64,000 bases of DNA from Bacteroidota bacterium (GTDB lineage: Bacteria > Bacteroidota > Bacteroidia > AKYH767-A > 2013-40CM-41-45), in contig JADJSV010000002.1 in assembly GCA_016711505.1 (NCBI GenBank), positions 372,001-436,000 of the forward strand, in the 5' to 3' direction. Shown piece after piece: positions 41,191-51,253 of this stretch (positions are counted from its first letter, which is position 1; every line of letters starts with the position of its first letter). A program made the position numbers and the translations under genes. The notes beneath the pieces were generated by a model that searched no databases, was not told the origin of the DNA, and saw only the letters and a program-made list of their open reading frames with translations.

Positions 41191-44100
41191 ATGAAAACAA
41201 TTACGCATCAACTCACCAGAGGGGTCTTCATGACCTTGCTCGTCTTCCTGACGGCCCTGGGGACAAGTAGTGGACAGAGTTATTCTATGTCTACTGACAA
41301 TTGTACGATAACACCGAACGTAATTACGTTCGACGTTATGATGACGAATAGCGGACCTGCAGACATGCACATCAACTCCACGGTTATTCGAATGAATCAT
41401 GGTACTGCTTTATTACCAACAGCAGGTGTAAACACAGTAAGTTTTTCTTATGTAAATGACGGACAGTCGGTAATGCCACTTTCTTTTCCGCCAAATGCTT
41501 CACCAACTTTCAGTTATACAGCTGCTTCAAGACAGTGGCAGGTATCAACCGGTACTTCTATTTATCTGAATGGAAGTTGTACTGCTCCTTTGGTTTTACC
41601 TGGACAAACAGTTAAAATTGGCCGTTTTGCTTTAACACTTAGCAATTCTTTAATGAATACTTTCAACCCAGGAGCTCAGGCTCAGCTGACGTTTCACTCA
41701 ACAGCAACAATGGTTGTTTATTTGAACTGTAATACGGTAACATCATTGGCACCTTCGCTTACAAAAACGCTGATTGCTCCATGTGCCTTAACAGTACCTT
41801 CTTCATGTGCTATAACAGCATCTATTCAATCTCAAATTGACGTATTGTGTTTCGGTGGAACAGGATCAGCTACAGCAACATCTACGGGTGGTGTTGAGCC
41901 GGTTACTTATTCTTGGAATACAACTCCGGTTCAATCTACAGCTACAGCTTCAAACTTAGCTCCGGGAACTTATGTAGTAACTGCAACAGGCGCTAATGCT
42001 TGTACAGCTACAGCTTCAGTAACGATTGCAGGCCCTTCAGCAGAATTAGTTGCTTCAGGTGTTCAGGGTGCTCCGATTCTTTGTAATGGTGGTTCTTCTT
42101 CAGTAACAGTTTCTGCAACAGGTGGTACTCCTCCTTATTCAGGAACAGGAAACTTCCCTGTAACTGCAGGACCATATGCATTCACAGTAACAGATGCTAA
42201 CGGATGTACAGCAGTTGCTTCTGGTTCAATTAGTGAGCCAAGTGCTCTTACTTCATCTGCAAGTACAACTCCAACAACAACTCCTGCGGGATCTGATGGA
42301 ACTGCAACAGTATCAGTAAACGGTGGAACTCCTCCATATACTATTACTTGGGATTCTTCACCGGCTCAATCAGGTGCTTCTGCAACTGGTCTGGCTGCTG
42401 GTACTTATACAGCTTCTGTAGTTGATGCTAACGGTTGTACATCAACTGGATCTGCAACAGTAACTTCTCCAACATGTGCATTAGTAGCTTCATCTTCTCA
42501 AGGTGCTGCTATTCTTTGTTTCGGTGGAACAACAACAGTAACTGTTTCTCAAACAGGTGGTGTTGAACCGGTATCAGGAACAGGAACATTCACAGTAGGA
42601 GCAGGAACATATACTTATACAGTAACTGATAATATCGGATGTACTTCTTCTACTACAATTACAGTATCTGAGCCTTCTCAGTTAGTAGCATCTTCTTCTG
42701 CAACAGCAATTGCTTGTTTCGGTGGATCATCTTCAGTAACAGTATCTGCAACAGGTGGAACAGCTCCTTATACAGGAACAGGTTCATTCTCTGAAGTAGC
42801 AGGAACTTATACTTATACAGTAACTGACGGTAACGGTTGTACAGCTTCAACTTCAGTAACAATCACTGAGCCAACTCAGTTAGTTGCTTCTTCATCTGCA
42901 ACAGCTATCCTTTGTAACGGTGGTTCTTCAACAGTAACAGTATCTGCAACAGGTGGAACTGCTCCTTATACAGGAACAGGTGATTTCACTGCAAGTGCAG
43001 GAAATTATACTTACACAGTAACAGATGCTAACGGTTGTACAGCTACAACATCAGTGACAATCACTGAGCCGGCTGTTCTTTTAGCTTCAGCAACTTCAAC
43101 AAATGCATCTTGCCCAACTTGTACTGATGGAACAGTTTCTGTTTCTTCAGTAACAGGTGGAACAGCTCCATACACATACACAGACCTTACTAACTTAGGT
43201 TCTGGTACATATTGTATCACAGTAACAGATGCTAACGGATGTACAGCTCAGGCTTGTGCAACTGTAGGTGCTGCTGCTTGTACAATCACTGCTTCATCTG
43301 TTCAAGGTGCTGCAATCCTTTGTTTCGGTGGAACAACAACAGTAACTGTATCTCAAACAGGTGGTGCTGAACCGGTAACAGGAACAGGAACATTCACAGT
43401 AGGTGCAGGAACTTATACTTATACAGTAACTGACGTTAACGGATGTTCAGCTCAAACTACTATCACAGTATCTGAGCCTTCTCAGTTAGTAGCTCTTCTT
43501 CGCAACAGCAATCGCTTGTTTCGGTGGATCTCAACAGTAACAGTATCTGCAACAGGTGGAACGCTCCTTACAGGAACAGGTATTCCGAAGTAGCAGGAAC
43601 TTATACTTACACAGTAACTGACGCTAACGGTTGTTCAGCTACAACTACAATCACTATCACTGAGCCTTCTGCAGTTGTTGCTTCGTCTTCAGCTACAGCG
43701 ATTGCTTGTAACGGTGGAACATCAACAGTAACAGTTTCTGCAACCGGTGGAACAGCTCCTTACACAGGAACAGGTCCATTCACTGAAACAGCAGGAACTT
43801 ATACTTACACAGTAACTGATGCTAACGGTTGTACAGCTACAACAACGATCACTATCACTGAGCCTTCAGTTTTAGTTGCATCTTCTTCAGCTACAGCAAT
43901 CGCTTGTAACGGTGGTTCTTCATCAGTAACAGTATCTGCAACAGGTGGAACAGCTCCATATTCAGGAACAGGTTCATTCTCTGAAGTAGCAGGAACTTAT
44001 ACTTACACAGTAACTGACGCTAACGGTTGTACAGCTACAACTACGATCACTATCACTGAGCCATCTGCAGTTGTTGCTTCGTCTTCAGCTACAGCAATCC

Positions 44101-47100
44101 TTTGTAACGGTGGTTCTTCAACAGTAACAGTATCTGCAACAGGTGGAACTGCTCCTTACACAGGAACAGGTACATTCACTGAAGTAGCAGGAACTTATAC
44201 TTACACAGTAACTGACGCTAACGGTTGTTCAGCTACAACTACAATCACTATCACTGAGCCTACTGCAGTTGTTGCTTCGTCTTCAGCTACAGCAATCCTT
44301 TGTAACGGTGGTTCTTCAACAGTAACAGTATCTGCAACAGGTGGAACAGCTCCTTACACAGGAACAGGTTCATTCTCTGAAGTAGCAGGAACTTATACTT
44401 ACACAGTAACTGACGCTAACGGTTGTTCAGCTACAACTACAATCACTATCACTGAGCCTACTGCAGTTGTTGCTTCGTCTTCAGCTACAGCTATCGCTTG
44501 TTTCGGTGGTTCTTCAACAGTAACAGTATCTGCAACAGGTGGAACTGCTCCTTACTCAGGAACAGGAACATTCACTGAAGTAGCAGGAACTTATACTTAC
44601 ACAGTAACTGATGCTAACGGTTGTTCAACTACAACTACAATCACAATTACACAGCCTGCTGCTTCTGTAGTTGCTTCTGCAACACAAGATGCTGCTATCC
44701 TTTGTAACGGTGGTTCAACTACAGTAACGGTATCTGCAACAGGTGGAACTACTCCATATTCAGGAACAGGAACATTCACAGTAGGTGCAGGAACATATAA
44801 CTACACAGTAACAGATGCTAACGGTTGTTCTTCTTCAGCTACTATCACAGTATCTGAGCCTACAGCAGTTGTTGCTTCTTCATCAGCTACAGCGATCCTT
44901 TGTAACGGTGGATCATCTACAGTAACAGTATCTGCAACAGGTGGAACTGCTCCTTACACAGGAACAGGAAACTTCTCTGAAGTAGCAGGAACTTATACTT
45001 ACACAGTAACTGACGCTAACGGTTGTTCATCTACAACTACAATCACTATCACTGAGCCTTCTGCAGTTGTTGCTTCGTCTTCAGCTACAGCAATTCTTTG
45101 TAACGGTGGTTCTTCAACAGTAACAGTATCTGCAACAGGCGGAACAGCTCCTTATACAGGAACTGGTTCATTCTCTGAAGTAGCAGGAACTTATACTTAC
45201 ACAGTTACTGACGCTAACGGTTGTTCAGCTACAACTTCAATCACTATCACTGAGCCTAATCAATTAGTAGCTTCTGCATCAGCCAAAGGACAATTGTATG
45301 TTTTGGTGGTTCAACTTCAGTTGACGTAACTGCAACAGGTGGTACATCTCCATATTCTGGAACTGGTTCATTCAACCAATTCGCAGGTACATTGACTTAC
45401 ACAGTAACTGACGCTAACGGATGTACTTCTTCAGCTTCAGTAACATTGACTCAACCAACAAAAGTTGAAGGAACAACAACAACAACTCCTTCTTCATGTG
45501 CTGGTACTGATGGTACAGCTACTGTAACTGCTACAGGCGGTACAGGTGCTTACACATACTTGTGGTCAAATGGTGAGACTTCTGCTACAGCAACAGGTCT
45601 TGCAATCGGAACTTACACAGTAACTATTACTGATGCAACCGGTTGTACAGGTTCTGCTTCAGCTACAGTAGGTGGTTCAGGTGGTTCTCCTTCAACTCCA
45701 GGTTCAATCAGTGGTCCTGCAGGTGCTTGTCGTAACACATCTGGTATCGTGTATTCAGTAGCTGCGGTTCCTGGTGCATCATCTTATGTTTGGACATTGC
45801 CTACAGGTGCAACAGGTTCATCTACTACAAACAGTATCACAGTAGCGTTTAACTCTACTTATGCTGGTGGATTCATCTGTGTTGCTGCCGTAAATACTTG
45901 CGGAACATCAATGACATCTTGTATGAACATCCCGGTTATCACAGTTTATCCAGGCGTTCCTGCTCCAATTTCAGGTCCGGTTGAAGCTTGTGGTCCTGGA
46001 ACTTATACTTATTCAACAACCTGGTGCTAACGCATTGAGCTATACTTGGACTGTAACAGGTACAGGAGTAGCAATTGTTAGTGGTCAGGGAACAAACACA
46101 GTTCAGGTAAGTGTACCGGCTGGCTTCGGTCAAGGTTCAGTACAGGTTCGTGGTGTTAACTGTAACGGTATCTCTGCTGTTCGTGGTATGACAATCACAG
46201 GAACTCCAACACACTCTAATACAGTGTCTGGTCCTAACTTCGTTTGTGCTAACGGTACAGCTACATATTCAATGGCTACTGTAACAGGTGCTACTTCACA
46301 TGTTTGGTCTGTAACTGGTGATGCAACAGTTGTATCTCAGTCTACAGTTGGTGCAACAACTACAGCAACGATTGCCTTCGGTCCATCTTGGACAACAGGA
46401 AATGTGTCAATTACTGCATCTAATTCTTGTGGTTCTTATGCTCGTACATTCGCTGTTCGTTCAACTCCAACTCAACCGGGTGGTATCACAGGTCCAGGAT
46501 CTGGTCTATGTGGATTAACAGGAGTTACATATTCAATTGCAGCAGTAACAGGAGCAACAGGTTACTCATGGTCAGTTCCAGCTGGTGTGAACATCGTTTC
46601 AACAGCACCAAACGGATTGTCTATCGTTGTTGACTTCACACCTGCCTTCACTTCTAACTCAGCAAACATTTGCGTAAGCGCAACGAATGCTTGTGGTACA
46701 GGTCCGGCTCGTTGTTTCACTGTAACATCTCGTCCAGCTGCTCCGGTAGTAACTGGTCCTACTTCAGTTTGTAAAACACAATCTGCTGTTGTTTACTCTG
46801 TTGTTCCGGTAGCAAGTGCGACTTCATACTTATGGTCAGTAACAGGTGGTGCTTCAATCGCTCCATCAGGAACAAGTGCAACAGTTAACTTCAACACAGC
46901 TTTGACATCTTCAGCAGTTGTTCGTGCAAACGCAAACAACGCTTGTGGTGCTTCTCAGCCAGGTCAGAGAAATGTATCAGTTAACCTATTCTGCCGTACT
47001 GCAGCAGATAACGTTTCAGGTGTTAGTACAGAAGTTGGTGCATATCCAAACCCAACATCAGGTAAAGCAACTGTTTCTTTCTTTGCAGCTACTGAGTCTA

Positions 47101-47279
47101 AATACATTGTAAAAGTAACTGACATGATCGGTAACACACTGATCAGTGATGTTGTTAACGCAACAGCAGATTACAATACAACGGAAATCGACCTTACAGG
47201 TGTAGCTAAAGGTATGTACATGGTTAGCGTAACAGCTAATGATGGTACTACTGAAACTCTTCGCCTTGTAGTAGAATAA
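41191..47279 (+). CDS. SprB-repeat adhesin with T9SS type A C-terminal domain (frame broken)
   Basis: About 2,030 residues when joined. There is a signal peptide in residues 1-30 (GVFMTLLVFLTALGTSSG), then a ~175-residue N-terminal beta domain (CTITPNVITFDVMMTNSG...) shared with the product of 47607-48842. About 19 SprB-type repeats of ~66 residues follow (CNGGSSTVTVSATGGTAPY / [12 protein letters not shown]), then about five PKD-like domains (GPTSVCKTQSAVVYSV). The protein ends with a T9SS type A sorting domain (GAYPNPTSGKATVSFF ... ATDYN-like ... GMYMVSVTAND). SprB is the gliding adhesin of flavobacteria; repeats of this type are widespread in secreted Bacteroidota adhesins. Indels break the frame at about 43490-43595, 45285-45300 and 46020. 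A strong terminator follows. Confidence 0.84.
43473..45256 (+). repeat. 198-bp tandem SprB coding repeats
   Basis: Equivalent TGAGCC/CAGCC positions fall at 43661, 43859, 44057, 44255, 44453, 44651, 44855, 45053 and 45251: 198 bp each, with one 204-bp unit. Neighbouring units are nearly identical over long stretches of DNA, including silent positions, which points to recent recombination or concerted evolution. The first unit after 43473 carries several small deletions that break the frame. Confidence 0.93.
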
Positions 47280-47300
47280 TCTTAACCAGAGTTTTTAAAA

Positions 47301-47335
47301 AAGCGGTAAGCACTTGTGCTTACCGCTTTTTTTTT
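47301..47335 (+). terminator. strong intrinsic terminator
   Basis: AAGCGGTAAGCAC at 47301-47313 is perfectly complementary to GTGCTTACCGCTT at 47316-47328, followed by a T-run to 47335. It lies 21 bases after the SprB-repeat gene stop. Confidence 0.95.
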
Positions 47336-47532
47336 GTCCTTAATTTTCCTGATTTTCTACCCTTTTATGTGCCTTTTCTGCAGAATCTGCTGGAAAAATG
47401 TAACTTGTTTTGAGTGAATTCCAGGTACAAATTCGCAAAATTGAAGTATTTCGTGAGGAGGTAGGATTAAAAACAGGAATTCTGAAATGGCTGTGAAATA
47501 ATATGTAAAATTTCAAATTTTTTGAAAAAGAC

Positions 47533-47563
47533 TTGTAATGGTGACAAAAAAAGTCTATTTTAG
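47533..47563 (+). promoter_or_regulatory. candidate Bacteroidota promoter (TTG-N20-TATTTTAG)
   Basis: TTG at 47533-47535 and TATTTTAG at 47556-47563 are spaced by 20 bases, close to the TTG-N19-21-TAnnTTTG consensus. Transcription would begin near 47570, which supports the ATG at 47607 and argues against an in-frame ATG at 47538. The rest of 47336-47606 holds nothing else recognisable. Confidence 0.5.
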
Positions 47564-47606
47564 TGAAGCGGAAATAGTGCATTTCCAGTCAATCAAAACA
47601 CGTAAC

Positions 47607-48842
47607 ATGAAAATTAAATTACTAGTTGTACTTGCATTCATTGTGCAATCATTCGCAGTGAAAGCTGTTGATCCAAGCGCGTCATTTTACATTGATCGTC
47701 CAATGTATATTTCTCCAAACGTTTATGAATTTGATGTCATGGTCAAAGCAAGTGGAGTAACTTCTACTTTTGACCTGAGAACTTTTCAAGCCGGTATCTA
47801 TGTGAATTCTTCATGGGTGAACGGTGGAACATTAACACTATCAACTGCGCCTGGTTATTCTGAACTTGCATCGCCTTCATACAATGGAGCATATCAATGG
47901 AATTCTACAGACAAACTGATCAACTGTTCAGTGAACTATAATGTAAAGCCAAGTCCTACAACTTGTATTTCAACCCTGGTAGATGTAAATCCATTACGTG
48001 TTACAAGAATTCGTGCTACGAATACTGTAAATTACGGATGTGCTACTCCGGATATGAAATTCAATTACGTGGCAAATAATTCTCCACTACGTCTGAGAAC
48101 TTCTTTCTCGTGGAGAGAAACAGGTTGCACAACAAACTATGAATTGTTTTATCCCGGAAGAACTTACAATGGTGTTGCAAAATTCAATGATGAAACATAT
48201 TCAACATCTGATGCAGATTCAAGATCTACTGTCAGAGCAGCTGTAAACATTGGAAATTGTTTTCCTTTGCTTGAGTTAACAATGATGCTTGAAGGTTATT
48301 ATGCCGGAAGTTCAACAATGCAATCAGTGTTATTGAATCAGGCTGTGAAAAGCGTTTCGTATCTGCAGACTGATTCTGTAACTATTGAACTACGTCCGGA
48401 AGCAAATCCGGCTACAGTTTATGCTTCCATTCGTGGTGTTGTTATGACGGATGGTAAGATCACTTGCGCTTTACCGGCAGGTGCAGCAGGACAATCTTTT
48501 TATGTCGCTGTTTATCACAGAAACACTGTTCAGTCATGGAGTAATGCTATTTTAATTAATCCAACTTTCACTACATACGATTTTACATCAGGTCAGTCGC
48601 AAACATTTGCTGATAATGCATCGATGGTAGATATAGGAGTATATGCATTCTATACAGGTGATTTAAATCAGGATGAATTTGTTGATGCTGGAGATTTTCC
48701 ATTATTTGATTTTGATAATTCAGAAGGTCTCTTCGGCGACTATTATGCAACTGATATGAATGGCGATGGATTTGTTGATGCCGGTGATTTTCCATTTTAT
48801 GATCAGAATAACAATTTAGGTGTATTTTCACTGCACCCATGA
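47607..48842 (+). CDS. secreted protein with dockerin-like C-terminus
   Basis: A 411-residue protein starting MKIKLLVVLAFIVQSFAVKA, a good signal peptide. The N-terminal domain (FYIDRPMYISPNVYEFDVMV ... STAPGYSELASPSYNG) resembles that of the SprB-repeat protein encoded just upstream (ITPNVITFDVMMTNSG). The C-terminal ~190 residues match the end of the giant adhesin: [54 protein letters not shown] and [19 protein letters not shown], ending GVFSLHP. Acidic residues at alternate positions suggest two calcium loops. It thus links the two neighbouring giants by homology. It is transcribed alone, between a terminator and a downstream terminator. Function unknown; probably a surface or matrix component. 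Confidence 0.82.
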   Translation: MKIKLLVVLAFIVQSFAVKAVDPSASFYIDRPMYISPNVYEFDVMVKASGVTSTFDLRTFQAGIYVNSSWVNGGTLTLSTAPGYSELASPSYNGAYQWNSTDKLINCSVNYNVKPSPTTCISTLVDVNPLRVTRIRATNTVNYGCATPDMKFNYVANNSPLRLRTSFSWRETGCTTNYELFYPGRTYNGVAKFNDETYSTSDADSRSTVRAAVNIGNCFPLLELTMMLEGYYAGSSTMQSVLLNQAVKSVSYLQTDSVTIELRPEANPATVYASIRGVVMTDGKITCALPAGAAGQSFYVAVYHRNTVQSWSNAILINPTFTTYDFTSGQSQTFADNASMVDIGVYAFYTGDLNQDEFVDAGDFPLFDFDNSEGLFGDYYATDMNGDGFVDAGDFPFYDQNNNLGVFSLHP

Positions 48843-48910
48843 TCTGAAATTTTCACTTTGGAAGGCGGTTGAAATAAGCTGGCAATTTACAGGGTGATAT
48901 GATATATTTA

Positions 48911-48938
48911 AAAGGGAGTCTACGGACTCCCTTTTTTT
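48911..48938 (+). terminator. intrinsic terminator
   Basis: The stem GGGAGTC/GACTCCC, flanked by A- and T-runs, has a TACG loop (48921-48924) and a T-tract to 48938. It terminates the dockerin-like gene. Confidence 0.93.
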
Positions 48939-49029
48939 ATTGACGATAATACCTATGTAGTTAAGTGTAATTGGCATATTTTTTTAGAGATCAGTATAAT
49001 ACACAGAATGGCTTTAAAACCCTCATGCA

Positions 49030-49695
49030 ATGACTCGCGCTGTTATACTTCTGATTCTCTGCCTTGGTCTAATAAACAATAAGGCTTTCTCACAGGCCAC
49101 TGCAATAGCCCCTGTGAAGGTTTCAGGTTCAAGATTCACTACTGTTGAATTACGTGGGAGAATGAACACGCTCTTGCAGGAAAACAGTTTCTGGTCCAGA
49201 AACCTGATGCTATGTATAATCGATACTTTGCCAGGGAAAGATCAGGCAATGTGGAGACTTATAAAAAATCAGGAAGAGATCAGTGGAATTTTTAAAGATT
49301 TTTTCGGAGTAGAAGCAGGTGATAATCTGACAGAATTATTTTACTCTGATCTGAATTTTCAGCTGGAAGTAATTTCTGCCTCTGTAACCGATAGTATTCT
49401 CGCTAAAGAAGCAAAACAACGATGGAATATGAGTGCGGGAAAAATTGCTGACTATCTACATCAATTGAATCCAAAGTGGATGCTGAAAGATTTGAAAGCT
49501 CTCATGAATCTTCAGGTAGATTTGACTTATGAAACCCTTAAGCAGAGAATAGTAAGAGAGTATGATCTGGAAGTAATTGCATTTGACAAAATGATCAGCA
49601 ATGGAAATAAAATATCAAATATGTTTTCACAAGGTATAATATACGATCATCCCCAAAAATTTTCAGACCTGACCACCAAAGTAGCTGTTAAGTGA
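49030..49695 (+). CDS. secreted or periplasmic protein of unknown function
   Basis: A 221-residue protein with an N-terminal signal peptide (AVILLILCLGLINNKAFSQ, cleavage near residue 22). The mature part is predicted mostly helical, with no recognised domain: RGRMNTLLQENSFWSRNLMLCII, then an acidic helical segment, and a C-terminal amphipathic region ending TTKVAVK. Charged and hydrophobic residues alternate as in a soluble helical bundle with no membrane segment after the signal. It is preceded by a terminator and followed by a 109-bp AT-rich gap, so it is probably monocistronic. No function is proposed. Confidence 0.7.
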   Translation: MTRAVILLILCLGLINNKAFSQATAIAPVKVSGSRFTTVELRGRMNTLLQENSFWSRNLMLCIIDTLPGKDQAMWRLIKNQEEISGIFKDFFGVEAGDNLTELFYSDLNFQLEVISASVTDSILAKEAKQRWNMSAGKIADYLHQLNPKWMLKDLKALMNLQVDLTYETLKQRIVREYDLEVIAFDKMISNGNKISNMFSQGIIYDHPQKFSDLTTKVAVK

Positions 49696-49804
49696 ATTTT
49701 CGTAATTCCTAATTCGAATTCTGCTTTATAAGATAGGGCATTCTCGAATTAAGAATTTCGATTTACTAATTTCGATTTATAAATTACAATTCCCGAATTA
49801 CAAA

Positions 49805-50302
49805 ATGAATAGTCAAAAAAAGTCGTCTTTTATCTTCAAAATAGTTGTAGCTATACTCATTTGTGAATTGACAGGCATCATAAGTTCTATTATTTCAATG
49901 CCTTCAATGTATCCGTGGTTCAGCGAAATTCAAAAACCTTCATGGAACCCGCCGTCAACTATTTTTGCTCCTGTGTGGACAACTCTTTATCTTCTGATGG
50001 GAATTTCATTGGCATTAGTATGGAAAAAAGATGTTGGCACAGGACAGGAAGAAGCAAAGCAAAATGCTATGCTGTGGTTTGCACTGCAGTTATTCCTTAA
50101 TTTTTGGTGGTCAATCGTGTTCTTTAAATTTCATTCCTTGTCGATTTCATTAGTAGTCATAGTATTGATGGTCGTTTCAATAATTATAACCATTTTCAAA
50201 TTTGCTCCATTTTCAAAAGTTGCTTCCTGGTTATTGATTCCGTATATTTCATGGGTCTGTTTTGCAAGTATTCTGAATTTTACGATCTGGCAATTGAATT
50301 AA
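49805..50302 (+). CDS. tspO: TspO/MBR family membrane protein
   Basis: A 165-residue protein with five hydrophobic segments and the Trp-rich signature of TspO (tryptophan-rich sensory protein/mitochondrial benzodiazepine receptor): YPWFSEIQKPSWNPPSTIFAPVW in the first loop and helix 2, LFLNFWWSIVFF in helix 3-4 and SWVCFASILNFTIWQLN at the end. The length is typical. TspO proteins bind tetrapyrroles and modulate pigment or stress responses in bacteria. The start codon is preceded within 4 bases by an AATTAC repeat also seen before other genes in this window. It lies 81 bp upstream of the UbiA gene, and cotranscription is possible but unproven. Confidence 0.92.
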   Translation: MNSQKKSSFIFKIVVAILICELTGIISSIISMPSMYPWFSEIQKPSWNPPSTIFAPVWTTLYLLMGISLALVWKKDVGTGQEEAKQNAMLWFALQLFLNFWWSIVFFKFHSLSISLVVIVLMVVSIIITIFKFAPFSKVASWLLIPYISWVCFASILNFTIWQLN

Positions 50303-50383
50303 TTTGAGCAGGGAGATCCGGATCAGGAATATAAAGTTTACGATAGTTTATGCTGACATAACACATATTAAATTCCGGATCTG

Positions 50384-51253
50384 ATGTTTTCCAAACCGCT
50401 TTATAATACAATTCAACTTCTGCGGTTTCCGTTTTCTTTATTCTTGTTGCCGATATCATTGTTTTCATTCTACTATATCCGACCACAACCTGATCTGAGA
50501 TTTTGGCTTGTGATCTTCATATGGCATATCCTTGTTTTTCCTTCCAGTAATGGTTATAATAGCTTTAATGACCGGGATGAAGGGCCAATAGGAGGGCTTA
50601 AATCGCCACCTAAGCCGACTAAGTCGTTACTTTTTGTTTCAAATGTCTTGGACCTGACTGCAGTTGTTTTGGCAATGATGATCAACCCGGCTTTCTGCGT
50701 ATTTGTACTGATTTACATAATAGCCTCACGATTATACAGTAACCGAAGGATCCGATTGAAAAAGTATCCCATAACAGGATTTCTCATCGTTTTTATTCTT
50801 CAGGGAGCGTGGATTTTTATCGCAAATTTCTTTGCTTTTGATTCGTCGGCTATGATTTCGGAGCGTCCGGTTCTTTATTCAGCAATAGCGGCATCGTTTT
50901 TTATTGGTACTGTATATCCATTGACACAGATCTATCAGCATGAATCTGATGCAAAAGATGGCGTTAATACATTAAGTATGGTATTAGGTAAACGCGGCAC
51001 ATTTGTGTTTTCGGCAATTATGTTTTTCCTTTCAACTGTCTTTGTCTATCTGACATTTAACAATGATACTTCAATGGAAAATTTCATTTTGTTTAATCTG
51101 ATCATGATGCCTGCAACAGTCTATTTTCTCTTCTGGGCATTCAGGTCTTTCAGGGAAAACAGGCATGTGAATTTCAAGAACACGATGACCATGCTTGTAC
51201 TTTCTTCTGTATTAAACAATGTATTTTTTATAATTCTGTTAATTAAAAAGTAA
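50384..51253 (+). CDS. UbiA-superfamily prenyltransferase
   Basis: A 289-residue integral membrane protein with about eight hydrophobic segments. The first Asp-rich motif appears as NGYNSFNDRDEG, and the second as YQHESDAKDGVNTLS; both sit in cytoplasmic loops as in UbiA enzymes that bind prenyl diphosphate and Mg2+. The motif-1 spacing differs slightly from classical NDxxDxxxD. The stop codon directly abuts the start of the type III polyketide synthase, implying one operon. It probably prenylates an aromatic product made by the downstream genes. A chlorophyll/heme-type acceptor is less likely, since no tetrapyrrole genes are nearby. Confidence 0.85.
   Translation: MFSKPLYNTIQLLRFPFSLFLLPISLFSFYYIRPQPDLRFWLVIFIWHILVFPSSNGYNSFNDRDEGPIGGLKSPPKPTKSLLFVSNVLDLTAVVLAMMINPAFCVFVLIYIIASRLYSNRRIRLKKYPITGFLIVFILQGAWIFIANFFAFDSSAMISERPVLYSAIAASFFIGTVYPLTQIYQHESDAKDGVNTLSMVLGKRGTFVFSAIMFFLSTVFVYLTFNNDTSMENFILFNLIMMPATVYFLFWAFRSFRENRHVNFKNTMTMLVLSSVLNNVFFIILLIKK

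Noticed and set aside
47538..47606. Longer start for the dockerin-like protein at 47538
   Set aside because: The extra 23 residues precede a perfect signal peptide, and a candidate promoter overlaps this stretch; the ATG at 47607 is preferred.
50384..51253. Menaquinone-type MenA for the UbiA gene
   Set aside because: The gene is tightly coupled to a type III polyketide synthase operon and its first Asp motif is atypical, so a secondary-metabolite role fits better; not excluded completely.
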